This document shows positions 6,118 to 14,737 of a stretch of DNA of 15,584 nt, piece after piece. Origin of the DNA: Candidatus Gastranaerophilales bacterium (GTDB taxonomy: Bacteria > Cyanobacteriota > Vampirovibrionia > Gastranaerophilales > Gastranaerophilaceae); contig CALVAU010000101.1 in NCBI GenBank assembly GCA_944325615.1, positions 1 to 15,584 of the forward strand, in the 5' to 3' direction. Made by a program: the position numbers and the translations under genes. How positions within the stretch are numbered: position 1 is the stretch's first letter; each line of letters opens with the position of its first letter. Below the pieces are notes generated by a model. That model was not told the origin of the DNA. It searched no databases and worked only from the letters and a program-made list of their open reading frames with translations.

Positions 6118-9100
6118 TTAATTATCCTTATTTTTCTTTTCTTTTTGTTTTTTGATGAATAGGTAAATATTTTGTTTAAATTGTTCTATCATTACATAAA
6201 AGGCTGGTACCAAGAATGTTCCGATAAATGCAACGGCCATCATACCTCCAAATACTGTCCTACCTACTGAGTTACGGCTGGCAGCACCTGCTCCTGTTGC
6301 AAATACCAGCGGCAGCAATCCTAAAATAAATGCAATATTTGTCATCATTACTGCTCTAAATCTTAGTTTTGCAGCTTGCATTGCTGCATCTTTTATATTC
6401 ATACCTGCTTGGTGAGCGTCTTTGGCAAATTCTATAATCAAAATCGCTTGTTTTGTAGAAAGACCGATTAACATTACAAGACCGATTTGAGCGTAAATAT
6501 CAAGAGAATATCCGCATACATATTGGAAGAATAAAGCTCCGACTAATGCCACAGGTGAAATTAAAAGTACTGCAATCGGAAGCATCCAGCTTTCGTAAAG
6601 CCCTACAAGGAATAGATATACAAATACCAATGACATTGCTATAATCGGTAAAATTTGACCGGAAGATTCGTGTTCTTGAAGAGAACTTCCAGACCAAGCA
6701 TATCCCATATCTTCAGGCAAAACTTCGTCAGAAATCTGTTCCATTATCTTCATTGCTTCACCAGAGCTGACACCCGGTCTTGTCATTCCGTTAATTGTGA
6801 TTGCAGGATACATGTTAAACCTTGTCAAGCTGTATGGACCGACTATTTCTTTGATCTCTACAACTGAGGACAGTGGTACCATTTTGCCGTAGATGTTTTT
6901 TACAAAGATTTTATTGATATCTGCTGGTTTTTCTCTGAATTCTGAATCTGCTTGCAAATATACACGATATACACGACCGTATTTATTAAAGTCATTTACG
7001 TAAGATTTACCGAAATAGCCTGCGAGTGCACTGTAAATTTCTGAAATTTGCACCCCTTGAGCCATTGCTTTATCAGCATTTACATTAATCATTAACTGAG
7101 GCAAATTAGCTGTAAATGATGTATATACAAGTTGAAATGCAGGATTTTTATTTGCTGCGGCAATAAGCTTTTCAGCCTCATCATAAAGTTCTTGAGGTGT
7201 TCTGTTGCCTTTGTCCAAAAGTTCATATTCAAAACCGCCGAACATACCAAGACCAGAAATTGATGGCGGTGAAAACACCGCTATTTTTGCAGATGGATAA
7301 TTGCTGAATTCTTTTTGCATTTTACTCATAATGCTTTGCATTGAGAGTTCTTTGCTTTTACGTTTTGACCATTCTTCAAGTTCAGCAACAATTAGGGCAG
7401 TATTTTCTCCTGAGTACCCAACAAGTGTAATAGTATTTTCAACCCCCGGTATATTTAGAGTTTTTTCTTCTATCTCATTTGCAACAAGATTTGTTCTTGA
7501 AGCTGAAGATCCGTCAGGTAACTGAATTTGAGCAAATATTGCACCTTTATCTTCTGTCGGTAAAAATCCTTGCGGAATAATGTGTCCCATAAAGCCTATA
7601 AAGACAAGTATTATTAAAAAGCTAATAATTGTAGCTAAGGGTGAATCTATAAAGAATTTTGCACCTGTCAGGTACTTGTCTCTTACTTTGTTGAACCATT
7701 CATCAAATTTTTGAATTACTACAAAATGGCTGTGTTCTTCACCTGATTTCAAAATCATAGAACATAATGCAGGTGCTAAAGTTAATGCAACTAAAGTAGA
7801 AAGACCTATTGATGAAGCGATACACAGTGCGAATTGTCTGAACATTTGTCCTGTAATACCTGCCATAAAAGATACAGGTACGAATACTGCCATCAATACA
7901 AGTGAAGTGGCAAGAACTGCACCGAAAACTTCATCCATAGTAACTTCTGTTGCATCTTTTGGAGTTTTTCCTTCTTGAATGTGTCTTTGTGTATTTTCAA
8001 GTACAACGATGGCATCATCAACTACCAGACCTACTGCAAGTACAAGCCCGAATAGGATTAGCAAGTTTATTGAAAATCCGAGCAAATTCATAAATATGAA
8101 TACGCCGATCAAAGATACAGGAATTGCACAAAATGGTATAAGAGCTGCTCTTGCACTGCCTAAGAATAAATAAGTTACTATTCCAACAAGTACAACAGCA
8201 AGTCCTATTGCATTTATAACTTCTTTGATTGATTCTCTTACAAAAACTGTTTCATCACGCTGAATTTTGTATTCTATACCTTGTGGGAAACTTTTTGAAA
8301 GTTCCTTCATTTTTTTGCTTATTTTGTTAGACAAATCAATAGCATTAGCTTCAGGTAATTGGCTTACTGAAATGATTGCAGAATCTTTTCCGCCTATTCT
8401 TGAGAAGAAAGAATAACTTTCAGCTCCTAATTCAACTCTTGCGATGTCTTTTAATTTTACTTGAGAGCCGTCCGGTTTTGATCTTACGATTATTTCTTCA
8501 AATTCTTTTACATCTTTAAGTCTTCCCTTTGTTCTCATCGTAAGTTTGATAAGCTGAGGGTTTTTCATCGGCTCTACGCCTAAGTCTCCGGCAGGGCTTT
8601 GGGTGTTTTGATATTGTATTGCCTGATTTACTTCTGAAATTGATACCCCTAAATTTGCCATTTTAGTTGCATCAAGCCAAATCCTCATAGAATAGTCTTT
8701 TGTTCCGAATACGGTTACTTTACCTACACCTTTGATACGTGCAAGTTCATCTTTTATATAGATTGAAGCGTAGTTTGCAATGTATAAAGAGTCATAGGTG
8801 TGAGTTGGGGAGTTTACAGAAATCATCATCAAACCCGGACCGCCTGTTGATTTTTTTACTGAAAGTCCGTATCTTTTTACATCTTCAGGAAGACGCGGGG
8901 TTACCAGTTGAAGTTGGTTTTGTACGTTTACAACAGCCATATCGGGGTCTGAACCTATTTCAAAATAAAGCGTCAGCTGATATTGACCGTTTTGCGAAGT
9001 TGATGACATATAAATCATATCTTCGACACCGTTCAATTGAGCTTCAATTGGTGCTGCAACCGTTGATTCTACAACATCTGAACTTGCGCCCGCATAAGTC

Positions 9101-9252
9101 GCAGTTACAACAACTTGCGGCGGCGTAATTGATGGATATTCTTCTAATGGCAGAAGATTTATCATCAACATACCTGCAAGTATTATCGCAAGTGATATTA
9201 CGATTGCGAGTTTTGGTCGTTTTATAAATAAATTTCCGTTATTTTCTTTCAT
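6118..9252 (-). CDS. RND efflux pump, hydrophobe/amphiphile (HAE1, AcrB-like) subunit
   Basis: 1044 residues, close to AcrB (1049). It is the inner-membrane, proton-driven pump of a three-part exporter. It starts FIKRPKLAIVISLAIILAGMLMINLLPLEEYPSITPP, with the usual first membrane helix and porter-domain entry. The proton-relay residues are present: D412-D413 in LVLAVGLVVDDAIVVLEN, the lysine of GLSTKQAILIIEFAKD in helix TM10, and the arginine of KLRFRAVMMTNIAFILG in TM11. Twelve membrane helices and two large periplasmic loops are evident. These features exclude the heavy-metal (CusA) and SecDF branches. The ATG at 9250-9252 has no clear Shine-Dalgarno. The 65-base gap to the upstream adaptor gene holds only a weak 5-bp hairpin (9269-9286). 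Substrates cannot be told from sequence; drugs, bile salts or detergents are typical for the family. Confidence 0.95.
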   Translation of the reverse strand: MKENNGNLFIKRPKLAIVISLAIILAGMLMINLLPLEEYPSITPPQVVVTATYAGASSDVVESTVAAPIEAQLNGVEDMIYMSSTSQNGQYQLTLYFEIGSDPDMAVVNVQNQLQLVTPRLPEDVKRYGLSVKKSTGGPGLMMISVNSPTHTYDSLYIANYASIYIKDELARIKGVGKVTVFGTKDYSMRIWLDATKMANLGVSISEVNQAIQYQNTQSPAGDLGVEPMKNPQLIKLTMRTKGRLKDVKEFEEIIVRSKPDGSQVKLKDIARVELGAESYSFFSRIGGKDSAIISVSQLPEANAIDLSNKISKKMKELSKSFPQGIEYKIQRDETVFVRESIKEVINAIGLAVVLVGIVTYLFLGSARAALIPFCAIPVSLIGVFIFMNLLGFSINLLILFGLVLAVGLVVDDAIVVLENTQRHIQEGKTPKDATEVTMDEVFGAVLATSLVLMAVFVPVSFMAGITGQMFRQFALCIASSIGLSTLVALTLAPALCSMILKSGEEHSHFVVIQKFDEWFNKVRDKYLTGAKFFIDSPLATIISFLIILVFIGFMGHIIPQGFLPTEDKGAIFAQIQLPDGSSASRTNLVANEIEEKTLNIPGVENTITLVGYSGENTALIVAELEEWSKRKSKELSMQSIMSKMQKEFSNYPSAKIAVFSPPSISGLGMFGGFEYELLDKGNRTPQELYDEAEKLIAAANKNPAFQLVYTSFTANLPQLMINVNADKAMAQGVQISEIYSALAGYFGKSYVNDFNKYGRVYRVYLQADSEFREKPADINKIFVKNIYGKMVPLSSVVEIKEIVGPYSLTRFNMYPAITINGMTRPGVSSGEAMKIMEQISDEVLPEDMGYAWSGSSLQEHESSGQILPIIAMSLVFVYLFLVGLYESWMLPIAVLLISPVALVGALFFQYVCGYSLDIYAQIGLVMLIGLSTKQAILIIEFAKDAHQAGMNIKDAAMQAAKLRFRAVMMTNIAFILGLLPLVFATGAGAASRNSVGRTVFGGMMAVAFIGTFLVPAFYVMIEQFKQNIYLFIKKQKEKKNKDN

Positions 9253-9317
9253 TTTTTATTAATACAAGCTTACGTTTTTATGTAAGTCTGTCCTTTCTTT
9301 CCCTAAATCTGTGTATG

Positions 9318-10508
9318 TTATTTTTTACTATTTTTCTCAGTAGAAGTTTCTGTTTGTTTTTCTTCAGCTTCGATTTTTTTCATTTCTTCTTGTGAAACGA
9401 TAGTTACAGGACGTCCTGGAGTTAATTTTTGGATACCGTCAGTAACTATTCTGTCGCCTTTTTTTACCCCTTCTTCTACAATCCAAGAATCCCCTGATTG
9501 ACCTTTAGTTTTTATATAGACTAACTGTGGCAGGTCTTTTTCATCAAGTTTATATACATATTTGCCTGCTTGGTTTTCTTGAACTGCTGTAACAGGTACG
9601 ACAGGAACGTTTGAAGGTTTGTTTGCATATAGTTTAGCTGTTAAAAACTCACCTTGAATTAATGCGTTGTTAGGGTTTTGGAAAGTTGCACGCATTGTGA
9701 TTGTACCTGTTGATTGATCTACTTTGTTATCTTGAAAATCTTGTACTCCGTCAAGTTTGTATTTTTCTCCGTTTGATAAGTATAATTCAACTTTTCTGTT
9801 TGTATTAGCTTCCCCGTCAGAGTTGGCAAGTATTGCATAATCATTTGAATCAAGCGGGAATGTTACATAAATCGGGTTTGTACTGTTTATGGTTGTTAAT
9901 GCTCCTGATGATGGGGTTACATAGTTGCCGACAGTTACGTTTATTATACCGACTTTGCCATCAACAGGTGATTTCACCATTGTATAGCCCATTATACGCT
10001 CACTGTCATTGTAATTTGCTTCTGCTGATGCGACTTGTGCTTTTAGTGAGTCTCTTTGAGAAAGCATTTGGTCATATTGCGAACGTGCTATGTAATCTTT
10101 TTTTACCAATTCTTCGGCTCTTGCAAGTTGTTTTTCAGCATAAGCAAGCTGGGCCTTTAGATTTGCAACATTTGCCTTTGCCATTTTGGAAGCGTTAGAA
10201 AATTCTGTAGGTTCTATTTGAAATAAAGTCTGCCCTTTTCTTACGTAATCCCCTTCTTTAAAATAACTTTTGGTTAAATATCCTGATATACGTGCAAGAA
10301 CGTCAACTCTGTATTTGGCAACTACTCTTGCAGGAGCTTCGTAAGTTCTTATAATACTTTTTTCTTGCACAGTATCAACTACAACTTGGGGAGCAGGTTT
10401 GCTTCGCATCGCTTTACCTGATTTGATATTATTAAAAATGGTGATACCGTATCTAAAAAGTATTGCACCTATAATAAGTGCTAAAATTATAATTATATTT
10501 TTTTTCAT
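9318..10508 (-). CDS. RND efflux periplasmic adaptor (MFP, AcrA-like)
   Basis: 396 residues, normal for the family. It bridges the RND pump and the outer-membrane channel. An N-terminal hydrophobic segment (4-19) lacks a lipobox cysteine, so it is probably an uncleaved membrane anchor. The two halves of the lipoyl domain flank the hairpin: VDVLARISGYLTKSYFKEGDYVRKGQTLFQIEP (68-100) and GYTMVKSPVDGKVGIINVTVGNYV (174-197). Between them is an alpha-helical hairpin (about 103-172). The beta-barrel follows (about 207-290), then the membrane-proximal domain, ending in DRIVTDGIQKLTPGRPVTIV. The tail is highly charged (Lys/Glu/Thr-rich). A strong GGGGAG ribosome-binding site sits 6 bases before the ATG. 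First gene of the efflux operon; its promoter and a probable operator are just upstream. Confidence 0.93.
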   Translation of the reverse strand: MKKNIIIILALIIGAILFRYGITIFNNIKSGKAMRSKPAPQVVVDTVQEKSIIRTYEAPARVVAKYRVDVLARISGYLTKSYFKEGDYVRKGQTLFQIEPTEFSNASKMAKANVANLKAQLAYAEKQLARAEELVKKDYIARSQYDQMLSQRDSLKAQVASAEANYNDSERIMGYTMVKSPVDGKVGIINVTVGNYVTPSSGALTTINSTNPIYVTFPLDSNDYAILANSDGEANTNRKVELYLSNGEKYKLDGVQDFQDNKVDQSTGTITMRATFQNPNNALIQGEFLTAKLYANKPSNVPVVPVTAVQENQAGKYVYKLDEKDLPQLVYIKTKGQSGDSWIVEEGVKKGDRIVTDGIQKLTPGRPVTIVSQEEMKKIEAEEKQTETSTEKNSKK

Positions 10509-10552
10509 CCGTTCTCCCCTAATCTTATATTTGTGGATAATTGTATATCTTC

Positions 10553-10568
10553 TGTTGCATTTGCAACA
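10553..10568. promoter_or_regulatory. Operator-like inverted repeat at the efflux-operon start site
   Basis: TGTTGCA (10553-10559), TT, TGCAACA (10562-10568): a perfect 7-bp inverted repeat with a 2-base spacer. It covers the transcription start predicted from the TATAAT box at 10574-10579 (start near 10567). A repressor bound here would block the promoter, as TetR- and MarR-type regulators do at many RND operons. No regulator gene is adjacent in this window. Confidence 0.6.
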
Positions 10569-10573
10569 ATCAG

Positions 10574-10602
10574 ATTATAACTAAATAATTTTTTAAAAGC
10601 AA
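10574..10602 (-). promoter_or_regulatory. Predicted promoter of the efflux operon
   Basis: On the minus strand a perfect TATAAT (10574-10579) follows TTGCTT (10597-10602) with a 17-base spacer. The -35 is only a half match. It lies between the rdgB stop and the adaptor gene. No terminator is visible after rdgB, so read-through from uppS-rdgB could also feed the efflux genes. Confidence 0.6.
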
Positions 10603-10606
10603 TATA

Positions 10607-11203
10607 TTACATGGGTAAATTAAATTCTTTTTGAATATAGTCAAAAACCTTTTGCAGAGCGCGACTACGGTGCGAAATTTTATTTTTTTCATCCTCAGTC
10701 ATATCGGCCATTGTTTTATTAGTGTTCTCAACTATAAACACAGGATCGTAGCCAAACCCGTGGGTGCCTGATTGAGTGTATGCGATTTCGCCCTTGCATT
10801 CTCCTTGAGTTTTGAATATAACTTCGCCTTTCGGGTTAATCAAAGTCATAGCGCATACAAATTTGGCTTTTCTGTTTTGATTATTTTTTAAGTTAGATAA
10901 AAGTTTGTCTATTCTTTCTTGCGGGGTGTCAGCATATCTTGCAGAATGAATTCCAGGAGCTCCATCAAGTGCTTCTACACACAAGCCTGAGTCATCAGCA
11001 AGGGTGTATTCTTTTGTAAGTTTATTAGCTTCTTTCGCTTTTATAATGGAATTTTCTTCAAAGGTTTTACCGTTTTCTATCGGATTAAAATTTAGTGATT
11101 TCTCTATCGGTAAAAATTCAACGCCTTCTATTTTAAAAAGTCTAGCGATTTCGTTGATTTCTTCTACTTTATGAGGATTTTGTGTCGCAATTATTATCTT
11201 CAT
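10607..11203 (-). CDS. rdgB: XTP/dITP pyrophosphatase (RdgB/HAM1 family)
   Basis: 198 residues, the standard length. The enzyme hydrolyses non-canonical purine nucleoside triphosphates (dITP, XTP, ITP) to monophosphates and pyrophosphate, keeping them out of DNA and RNA. Family motifs are visible: IIATQNPHKVEEI at the N-terminus (the usual T-x-N-x-x-K-x-x-E nucleotide-binding pattern), LADDSGLCVEALDGAPGIHSARYA (68-91) with metal-binding and catalytic acidic residues D70/D71, GFGYDPVF (149-156) and SHRSRAL (177-183). Its ATG lies 17 bases after the uppS stop, with GGAG in the gap, so the two genes are probably co-transcribed. No terminator follows. Confidence 0.95.
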   Translation of the reverse strand: MKIIIATQNPHKVEEINEIARLFKIEGVEFLPIEKSLNFNPIENGKTFEENSIIKAKEANKLTKEYTLADDSGLCVEALDGAPGIHSARYADTPQERIDKLLSNLKNNQNRKAKFVCAMTLINPKGEVIFKTQGECKGEIAYTQSGTHGFGYDPVFIVENTNKTMADMTEDEKNKISHRSRALQKVFDYIQKEFNLPM

Positions 11204-11220
11204 AAAACCATTTTCTCCGA

Positions 11221-11961
11221 TTATTTTCCATAGCGTCTTTGACGGCTGTGAAATTCTAAAATTGCCTCTGCAAGAGCTTTTTTGTCAAATTCAGGCCAGT
11301 ATCTTTTAGTAACTAAAAGCTCAGAATAAGCGATTTGCCAAAGTAAATAGTTTGAAACTCTCATTTCTCCACCAGTTCTAATTAAAAGGTCTGGATCGGG
11401 AATATTTTTTGTATATAAATTTTTAGAAATAGTATCTTCTGTTATATCTTCAGATTTGATTTCGCCGGATTCTATTTTTTTACATATATTTTTTACTGCG
11501 TGAACTATTTCATCTCTTGCACCGTAATTAAATGCTATTTGAAGGTTTACGCCTGTATTATTTTTTGTTTTTTCAACAGAATTTTTTAATATTTTTTGTA
11601 ATTTTTCGCTCAATTTGGTTGTATCGCCAATAAATGAAATAACAACATTATTCTCATGCATTTCTTGAAGTTCATTTTGCAAAGTTGTACCTAATAGATC
11701 CATTAAAAAAGCAACTTCTTCGGGCTTTCTGTTCCAATTTTCCGTAGAAAATGCATATACAGTCAAATATTTCACACCGAAATCATCGCAGGCTCTCATT
11801 ACCGCTTTTAGAGAATCTACGCCTTTTTTGTGGCCGAATGCAGACGGTAAATTTTTTTCTTTTGCCCAACGTCGATTTCCGTCCATAATTATTGCAATAT
11901 GTTTTAAATTAGTTTCTTTTACTATTTCTTTTATAGTTTCTTCGGCTGTTAAAGTTGGCAT
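11221..11961 (-). CDS. uppS: Isoprenyl transferase / undecaprenyl diphosphate synthase
   Basis: 246 residues, typical for cis-prenyltransferases. It condenses farnesyl diphosphate with isopentenyl diphosphates to give the C55 lipid carrier for peptidoglycan and surface polysaccharides. Conserved elements: HIAIIMDGNRRWA (21-33) with catalytic D27, AFGHKKG, YAFSTENWNRKPEEV (69-83), and the C-terminal DLLIRTGGEMRVSNYLLWQIAYSEL (191-215) with the diphosphate-binding arginines R195 and R201 and a conserved E214. RTGGEMRVSN replaces the commoner RTSGEQRLSN, a mild variation. An AAGGA sits before the ATG. It is first in the uppS-rdgB unit. The usual neighbour cdsA is not in the window. Confidence 0.95.
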   Translation of the reverse strand: MPTLTAEETIKEIVKETNLKHIAIIMDGNRRWAKEKNLPSAFGHKKGVDSLKAVMRACDDFGVKYLTVYAFSTENWNRKPEEVAFLMDLLGTTLQNELQEMHENNVVISFIGDTTKLSEKLQKILKNSVEKTKNNTGVNLQIAFNYGARDEIVHAVKNICKKIESGEIKSEDITEDTISKNLYTKNIPDPDLLIRTGGEMRVSNYLLWQIAYSELLVTKRYWPEFDKKALAEAILEFHSRQRRYGK

Positions 11962-11983
11962 TTTATAATTCCTTTGCTTGTTT

Positions 11984-12012
11984 ATTATATATAAAATTTT
12001 TTACAAAGTAAA
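11984..12012 (-). promoter_or_regulatory. Predicted promoter of uppS-rdgB
   Basis: On the minus strand TTTACT (12007-12012; 4/6 match) and a perfect TATAAT (11984-11989) are separated by 17 bases. The predicted start near 11977 leaves a leader of about 16 bases that holds the AAGGA ribosome-binding site. It lies just after the hairpin that ends the upstream gene. Confidence 0.6.
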
Positions 12013-12015
12013 GCA

Positions 12016-12040
12016 GCGGCTTTTTTAATATAAAAGCCGC
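12016..12040 (-). terminator. Hairpin terminator between the 165-residue gene and uppS
   Basis: A 9-bp perfect stem GCGGCTTTT (12016-12024), 7-base loop, AAAAGCCGC (12032-12040), beginning 26 bases after the stop of the 165-residue gene. On the minus strand the run after the stem is TGCTTTACTTT, a poor T-run, so termination may be partial. The uppS -35 element follows within a few bases. Confidence 0.6.
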
Positions 12041-12066
12041 CGATTTATATAAATTATCAATTAAGT

Positions 12067-12564
12067 TTATTTTTTAAACCCTTTTAAAAAATTTGAGGTT
12101 TTATCAAGGAAATTAAGTACAGCTGTAGTTCCTTTTTCTGTAATATTTTTTGCAGCATCTCCAACTTTTTCGGCAGTGGTTTTAGGGTTTTTTACTGCTT
12201 CTGATGCGTTATCGATTGTTTCATTAATTACTTTTTCTATTTGTTTGCCGCTTTCACTACTTTTTAAATTTTTAAAGAAATTTAATATATTTTTGTGATA
12301 AAAGATTGCACTTACCGCAACTCCGATTGTACCCAGAGCAAGTAAAGCCTTTTGAGTTGTGGTCATTGGCTTTTTGAATTTGAATTCTTCGCCGCTTGCT
12401 AATTTTTCTTTGTTTTCTGTAATATTTTTGTCAAATTGATCTTTTGTTAGAATTTTTTTCTTACCGTTTTTATCAGTTACGTGATATCTGTGTTTGTTAT
12501 CAATTTGAACTAAGTTCCCGCCGATAACTGATGAATTTGTAAGACTTACCATTTCTGTTTTCAT
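12067..12564 (-). CDS. Single-pass membrane protein of unknown function (165 residues)
   Basis: I do not recognise the family. The N-terminal third (about 1-66) is polar and basic and looks beta-rich around YHVTDKNGKKKILTKDQF. One hydrophobic segment (about 72-89, KALLALGTIGVAVSAIFY) is a likely membrane helix. The C-terminal part (about 94-165) is rich in Lys, Glu, Ala, Asn and Thr with amphipathic-helix spacing, resembling stress-related or YtxH-like coiled regions only in composition. There is no cleavable signal peptide, so it is probably anchored in the inner membrane. AAGGA sits 9 bases before the ATG at 12562-12564. It has its own predicted promoter (12591-12618) and terminator-like hairpin (12016-12040), so it is likely a single-gene unit. 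Confidence 0.75.
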   Translation of the reverse strand: MKTEMVSLTNSSVIGGNLVQIDNKHRYHVTDKNGKKKILTKDQFDKNITENKEKLASGEEFKFKKPMTTTQKALLALGTIGVAVSAIFYHKNILNFFKNLKSSESGKQIEKVINETIDNASEAVKNPKTTAEKVGDAAKNITEKGTTAVLNFLDKTSNFLKGFKK

Positions 12565-12590
12565 AAAAATAAATCCTTCTTTTACACCTA

Positions 12591-12618
12591 CTTATATATA
12601 ATAAGTATTCAAAGTAAA
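12591..12618 (-). promoter_or_regulatory. Possible promoter of the 165-residue gene
   Basis: On the minus strand TTTACT (12613-12618) and TATAAG (12591-12596) are 16 bases apart. The -35 hexamer is identical to the predicted uppS one. The -10 overlaps an ACTTAT/ATAAGT inverted repeat (12590-12606). Start would be near 12584, about 20 bases before the ATG. Confidence 0.4.
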
Positions 12619-12671
12619 AATTTTTGACATTTTTTCATATATTTTTTACGAAAATTTACACGAATAATAGA

Positions 12672-12702
12672 AAAAGACATCTGTTCTATACAGATGTCTT
12701 TT
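12672..12702 (-). terminator. Rho-independent terminator of nrdJ
   Basis: A 13-bp perfect stem AAAAGACATCTGT (12672-12684), loop TCTAT, ACAGATGTCTTTT (12690-12702). On the minus strand the stem runs into TTTTTCTATTATT. It begins 22 bases after the nrdJ stop. Confidence 0.9.
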
Positions 12703-12724
12703 CGGAAATTATTTGAACTGTTTT

Positions 12725-14737
12725 TTATGAACAACCTGAATATCCGCATTTTAGGCAAATGAAACAGCCTTCTGCCATTTGAATTTCGTTTCCGCATTCA
12801 GGGCATTTAACGGTTTTAATTTCGCCTGTCGGATTATATTTTTCTGTTTCTTCAGCTTCAATTTTTGGTTCATCAACTGTTTTCATTGATTTTTCAGCTT
12901 CGATTTGAGCTTCTGATTTTTTAGCATCTAAATTCATTGGTTGGAATTGGCGGCTGTTATTTCTATATACCGTAATTCCTTTCAAATTGTTTTCATAAGC
13001 TAAAATATAAGCTTCTTCAATATCAGCACGAGTTGCATGTTCTTCAAAGTTTACTGTTTTTGAAACTGCATTGTCCGTATGAAGCTGGAATGCAGCTTGC
13101 ATTTTTACGTGCCAGTATGGTGATACGTCGTGTGCAGTTACAAAAATCTTTTTAGCATCTGCAGGAACTTTATCTACGTGAGCTACTGATCCGGTTTTAG
13201 CAATTTCTTTCATCAAATCTTCTGAATAAAATCCGTGTTTTATTGCATAATCTTTGAAGATAGGATTGATTTCAAGCATTTCTGTGCCGTCCATAATCAA
13301 TCTTGAGAATACAAGACCGAATAGAGGCTCAACTCCGCCTGATGCACTTGCTATCATTGAAATTGTACCTGTTGGTGCAATACATGTAGTTGTAGCATTT
13401 CTGATGCCGAATTTTTCAATTTGAGAATCCAATTCTTTCCATTGTTCATCAGAAATTTTGCCTGCAGATTTGCCTTTGTATTTGTTATATAGGAAGTTTT
13501 TACCGTCATAAATGCTTCCTTTGAAATTGTTGAATCTTCCTCTTTCTTTAGAAAGTTCAATTGATTCACATTTTGATTCGTAATCAATAAATTCCATAAC
13601 TTGAGAAGCAAGTTTTGTGCCTTCTTCAGAGCTGTAAGAAATACCCATTTTCATAAGCATATCAGCCCAGCCCATAACACCTAATCCGATTTTTCTGTTG
13701 TTTTGTACCATTTCAGAAATTTGCGGAAGAGGATAATTATTCACTGCAATAACATTGTCCAAAAATCTAATTGCAGTTCTTGTTGTTTCTGCAAGTTTTG
13801 TCCAGTCAACAACAGGGCCGTTTGCTCCGTCAATTACCATTTTGCCTAGGTTAATTGAACCTAAGTTACATGCTTCGTAAGCTAAAAGCGGAACTTCACC
13901 ACATGGATTTGTAGATTCAATTTGTCCTACTAAAGGAGTCGGGTTATCTGCGTTCATTTTATCAATGAATATAATACCAGGTTCACCGTTTCTCCAAGCT
14001 CCGTCAACTATTAAATCAAAAACTTTTTTAGCGCTTAATCTTGCAACAACTTCATTGTTTTGTGGATTTACTAAATCATAATCAGTTCCGTTTTTCAGAG
14101 CTTCCATAAATTTATCAGTAATAGCTACTGAAATATTGAAGTTGTTTAATTTGTTATTATCTGATTTGCAGTTAATAAAATCTAAAATATCAGGGTGGTC
14201 AACTCTTAAAATACCCATATTTGCACCGCGTCTTGTTCCGCCTTGTTTAACAGCTTCAGTCGCAGCATTGAATACTTCCATAAATGAAACAGGACCTGAA
14301 GATACGCCCATAGTAGATCTTACAACACTGTTTTTAGGTCTGAGTCTAGAGAAAGAAAAACCTGTTCCGCCGCCTGATTTGTGAATTAAAGCAGTATTTT
14401 TAACTGTTTCAAAGATACCTTCAAGGCTGTCTTCTACTGGCAATACAAAACAAGCTGCCAATTGACCCAATTCTCTTCCTGCATTCATTAATGTTGGAGA
14501 ATTTGGCATAAAATAACAATTTGTTATTTCTTTGTAAAATCTTTCAGCAAGTTTTTCGACATCAGCTTGAGATTTACCGTATTTTAAATCTCCTGAAGCA
14601 ATTGCCAATGATACACGTCTGAACATATCTGACGGTTTTTCTGTACAATTTCCGTCTTTATCCCTTTTTAAGTATCTTCTTTCAAGAACTTTAATAGCAT
14701 TTTCGGATAAGTTCAATTTTTCTTCCACTAAGTTCAC
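12725..14737 (-). CDS. nrdJ: Adenosylcobalamin-dependent (class II) ribonucleotide reductase
   Basis: Makes deoxyribonucleotides using adenosylcobalamin as radical source, without oxygen dependence. Preferred start is GTG at 14735-14737 (670 residues), because a GGAGG lies 5 bases before it. The upstream ATG at 14747-14749 (674 residues) has no ribosome-binding site and itself overlaps that GGAGG. In 674-residue numbering: ATP-cone-free N-terminus, C100 in AACFVLP, the active-site motif NPCGE (281-285) with thiyl C283 and E285, and C294 in EACNLGSINL. C283 and C294 are 11 apart, as in known class II enzymes. APTGTISMIASASGGVEPLF is also typical. After a Lys/Glu linker (about 605-640) comes a zinc-ribbon tail: CPEC (649-652), C662, C665, C668, C673. 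This tail identifies the NrdJ group with a C-terminal metal/redox domain. Ends at a strong hairpin (12672-12702). Confidence 0.95.
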   Translation of the reverse strand: MNLVEEKLNLSENAIKVLERRYLKRDKDGNCTEKPSDMFRRVSLAIASGDLKYGKSQADVEKLAERFYKEITNCYFMPNSPTLMNAGRELGQLAACFVLPVEDSLEGIFETVKNTALIHKSGGGTGFSFSRLRPKNSVVRSTMGVSSGPVSFMEVFNAATEAVKQGGTRRGANMGILRVDHPDILDFINCKSDNNKLNNFNISVAITDKFMEALKNGTDYDLVNPQNNEVVARLSAKKVFDLIVDGAWRNGEPGIIFIDKMNADNPTPLVGQIESTNPCGEVPLLAYEACNLGSINLGKMVIDGANGPVVDWTKLAETTRTAIRFLDNVIAVNNYPLPQISEMVQNNRKIGLGVMGWADMLMKMGISYSSEEGTKLASQVMEFIDYESKCESIELSKERGRFNNFKGSIYDGKNFLYNKYKGKSAGKISDEQWKELDSQIEKFGIRNATTTCIAPTGTISMIASASGGVEPLFGLVFSRLIMDGTEMLEINPIFKDYAIKHGFYSEDLMKEIAKTGSVAHVDKVPADAKKIFVTAHDVSPYWHVKMQAAFQLHTDNAVSKTVNFEEHATRADIEEAYILAYENNLKGITVYRNNSRQFQPMNLDAKKSEAQIEAEKSMKTVDEPKIEAEETEKYNPTGEIKTVKCPECGNEIQMAEGCFICLKCGYSGCS

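Noticed and set aside
8739..9128. A 129-residue plus-strand frame opposite the RND pump gene
   Set aside because: It lies entirely antisense to a highly conserved gene, its composition is unlike a real protein, and no ribosome-binding site or promoter is associated. The similar 9833-10198 frame opposite the adaptor gene is rejected for the same reason.
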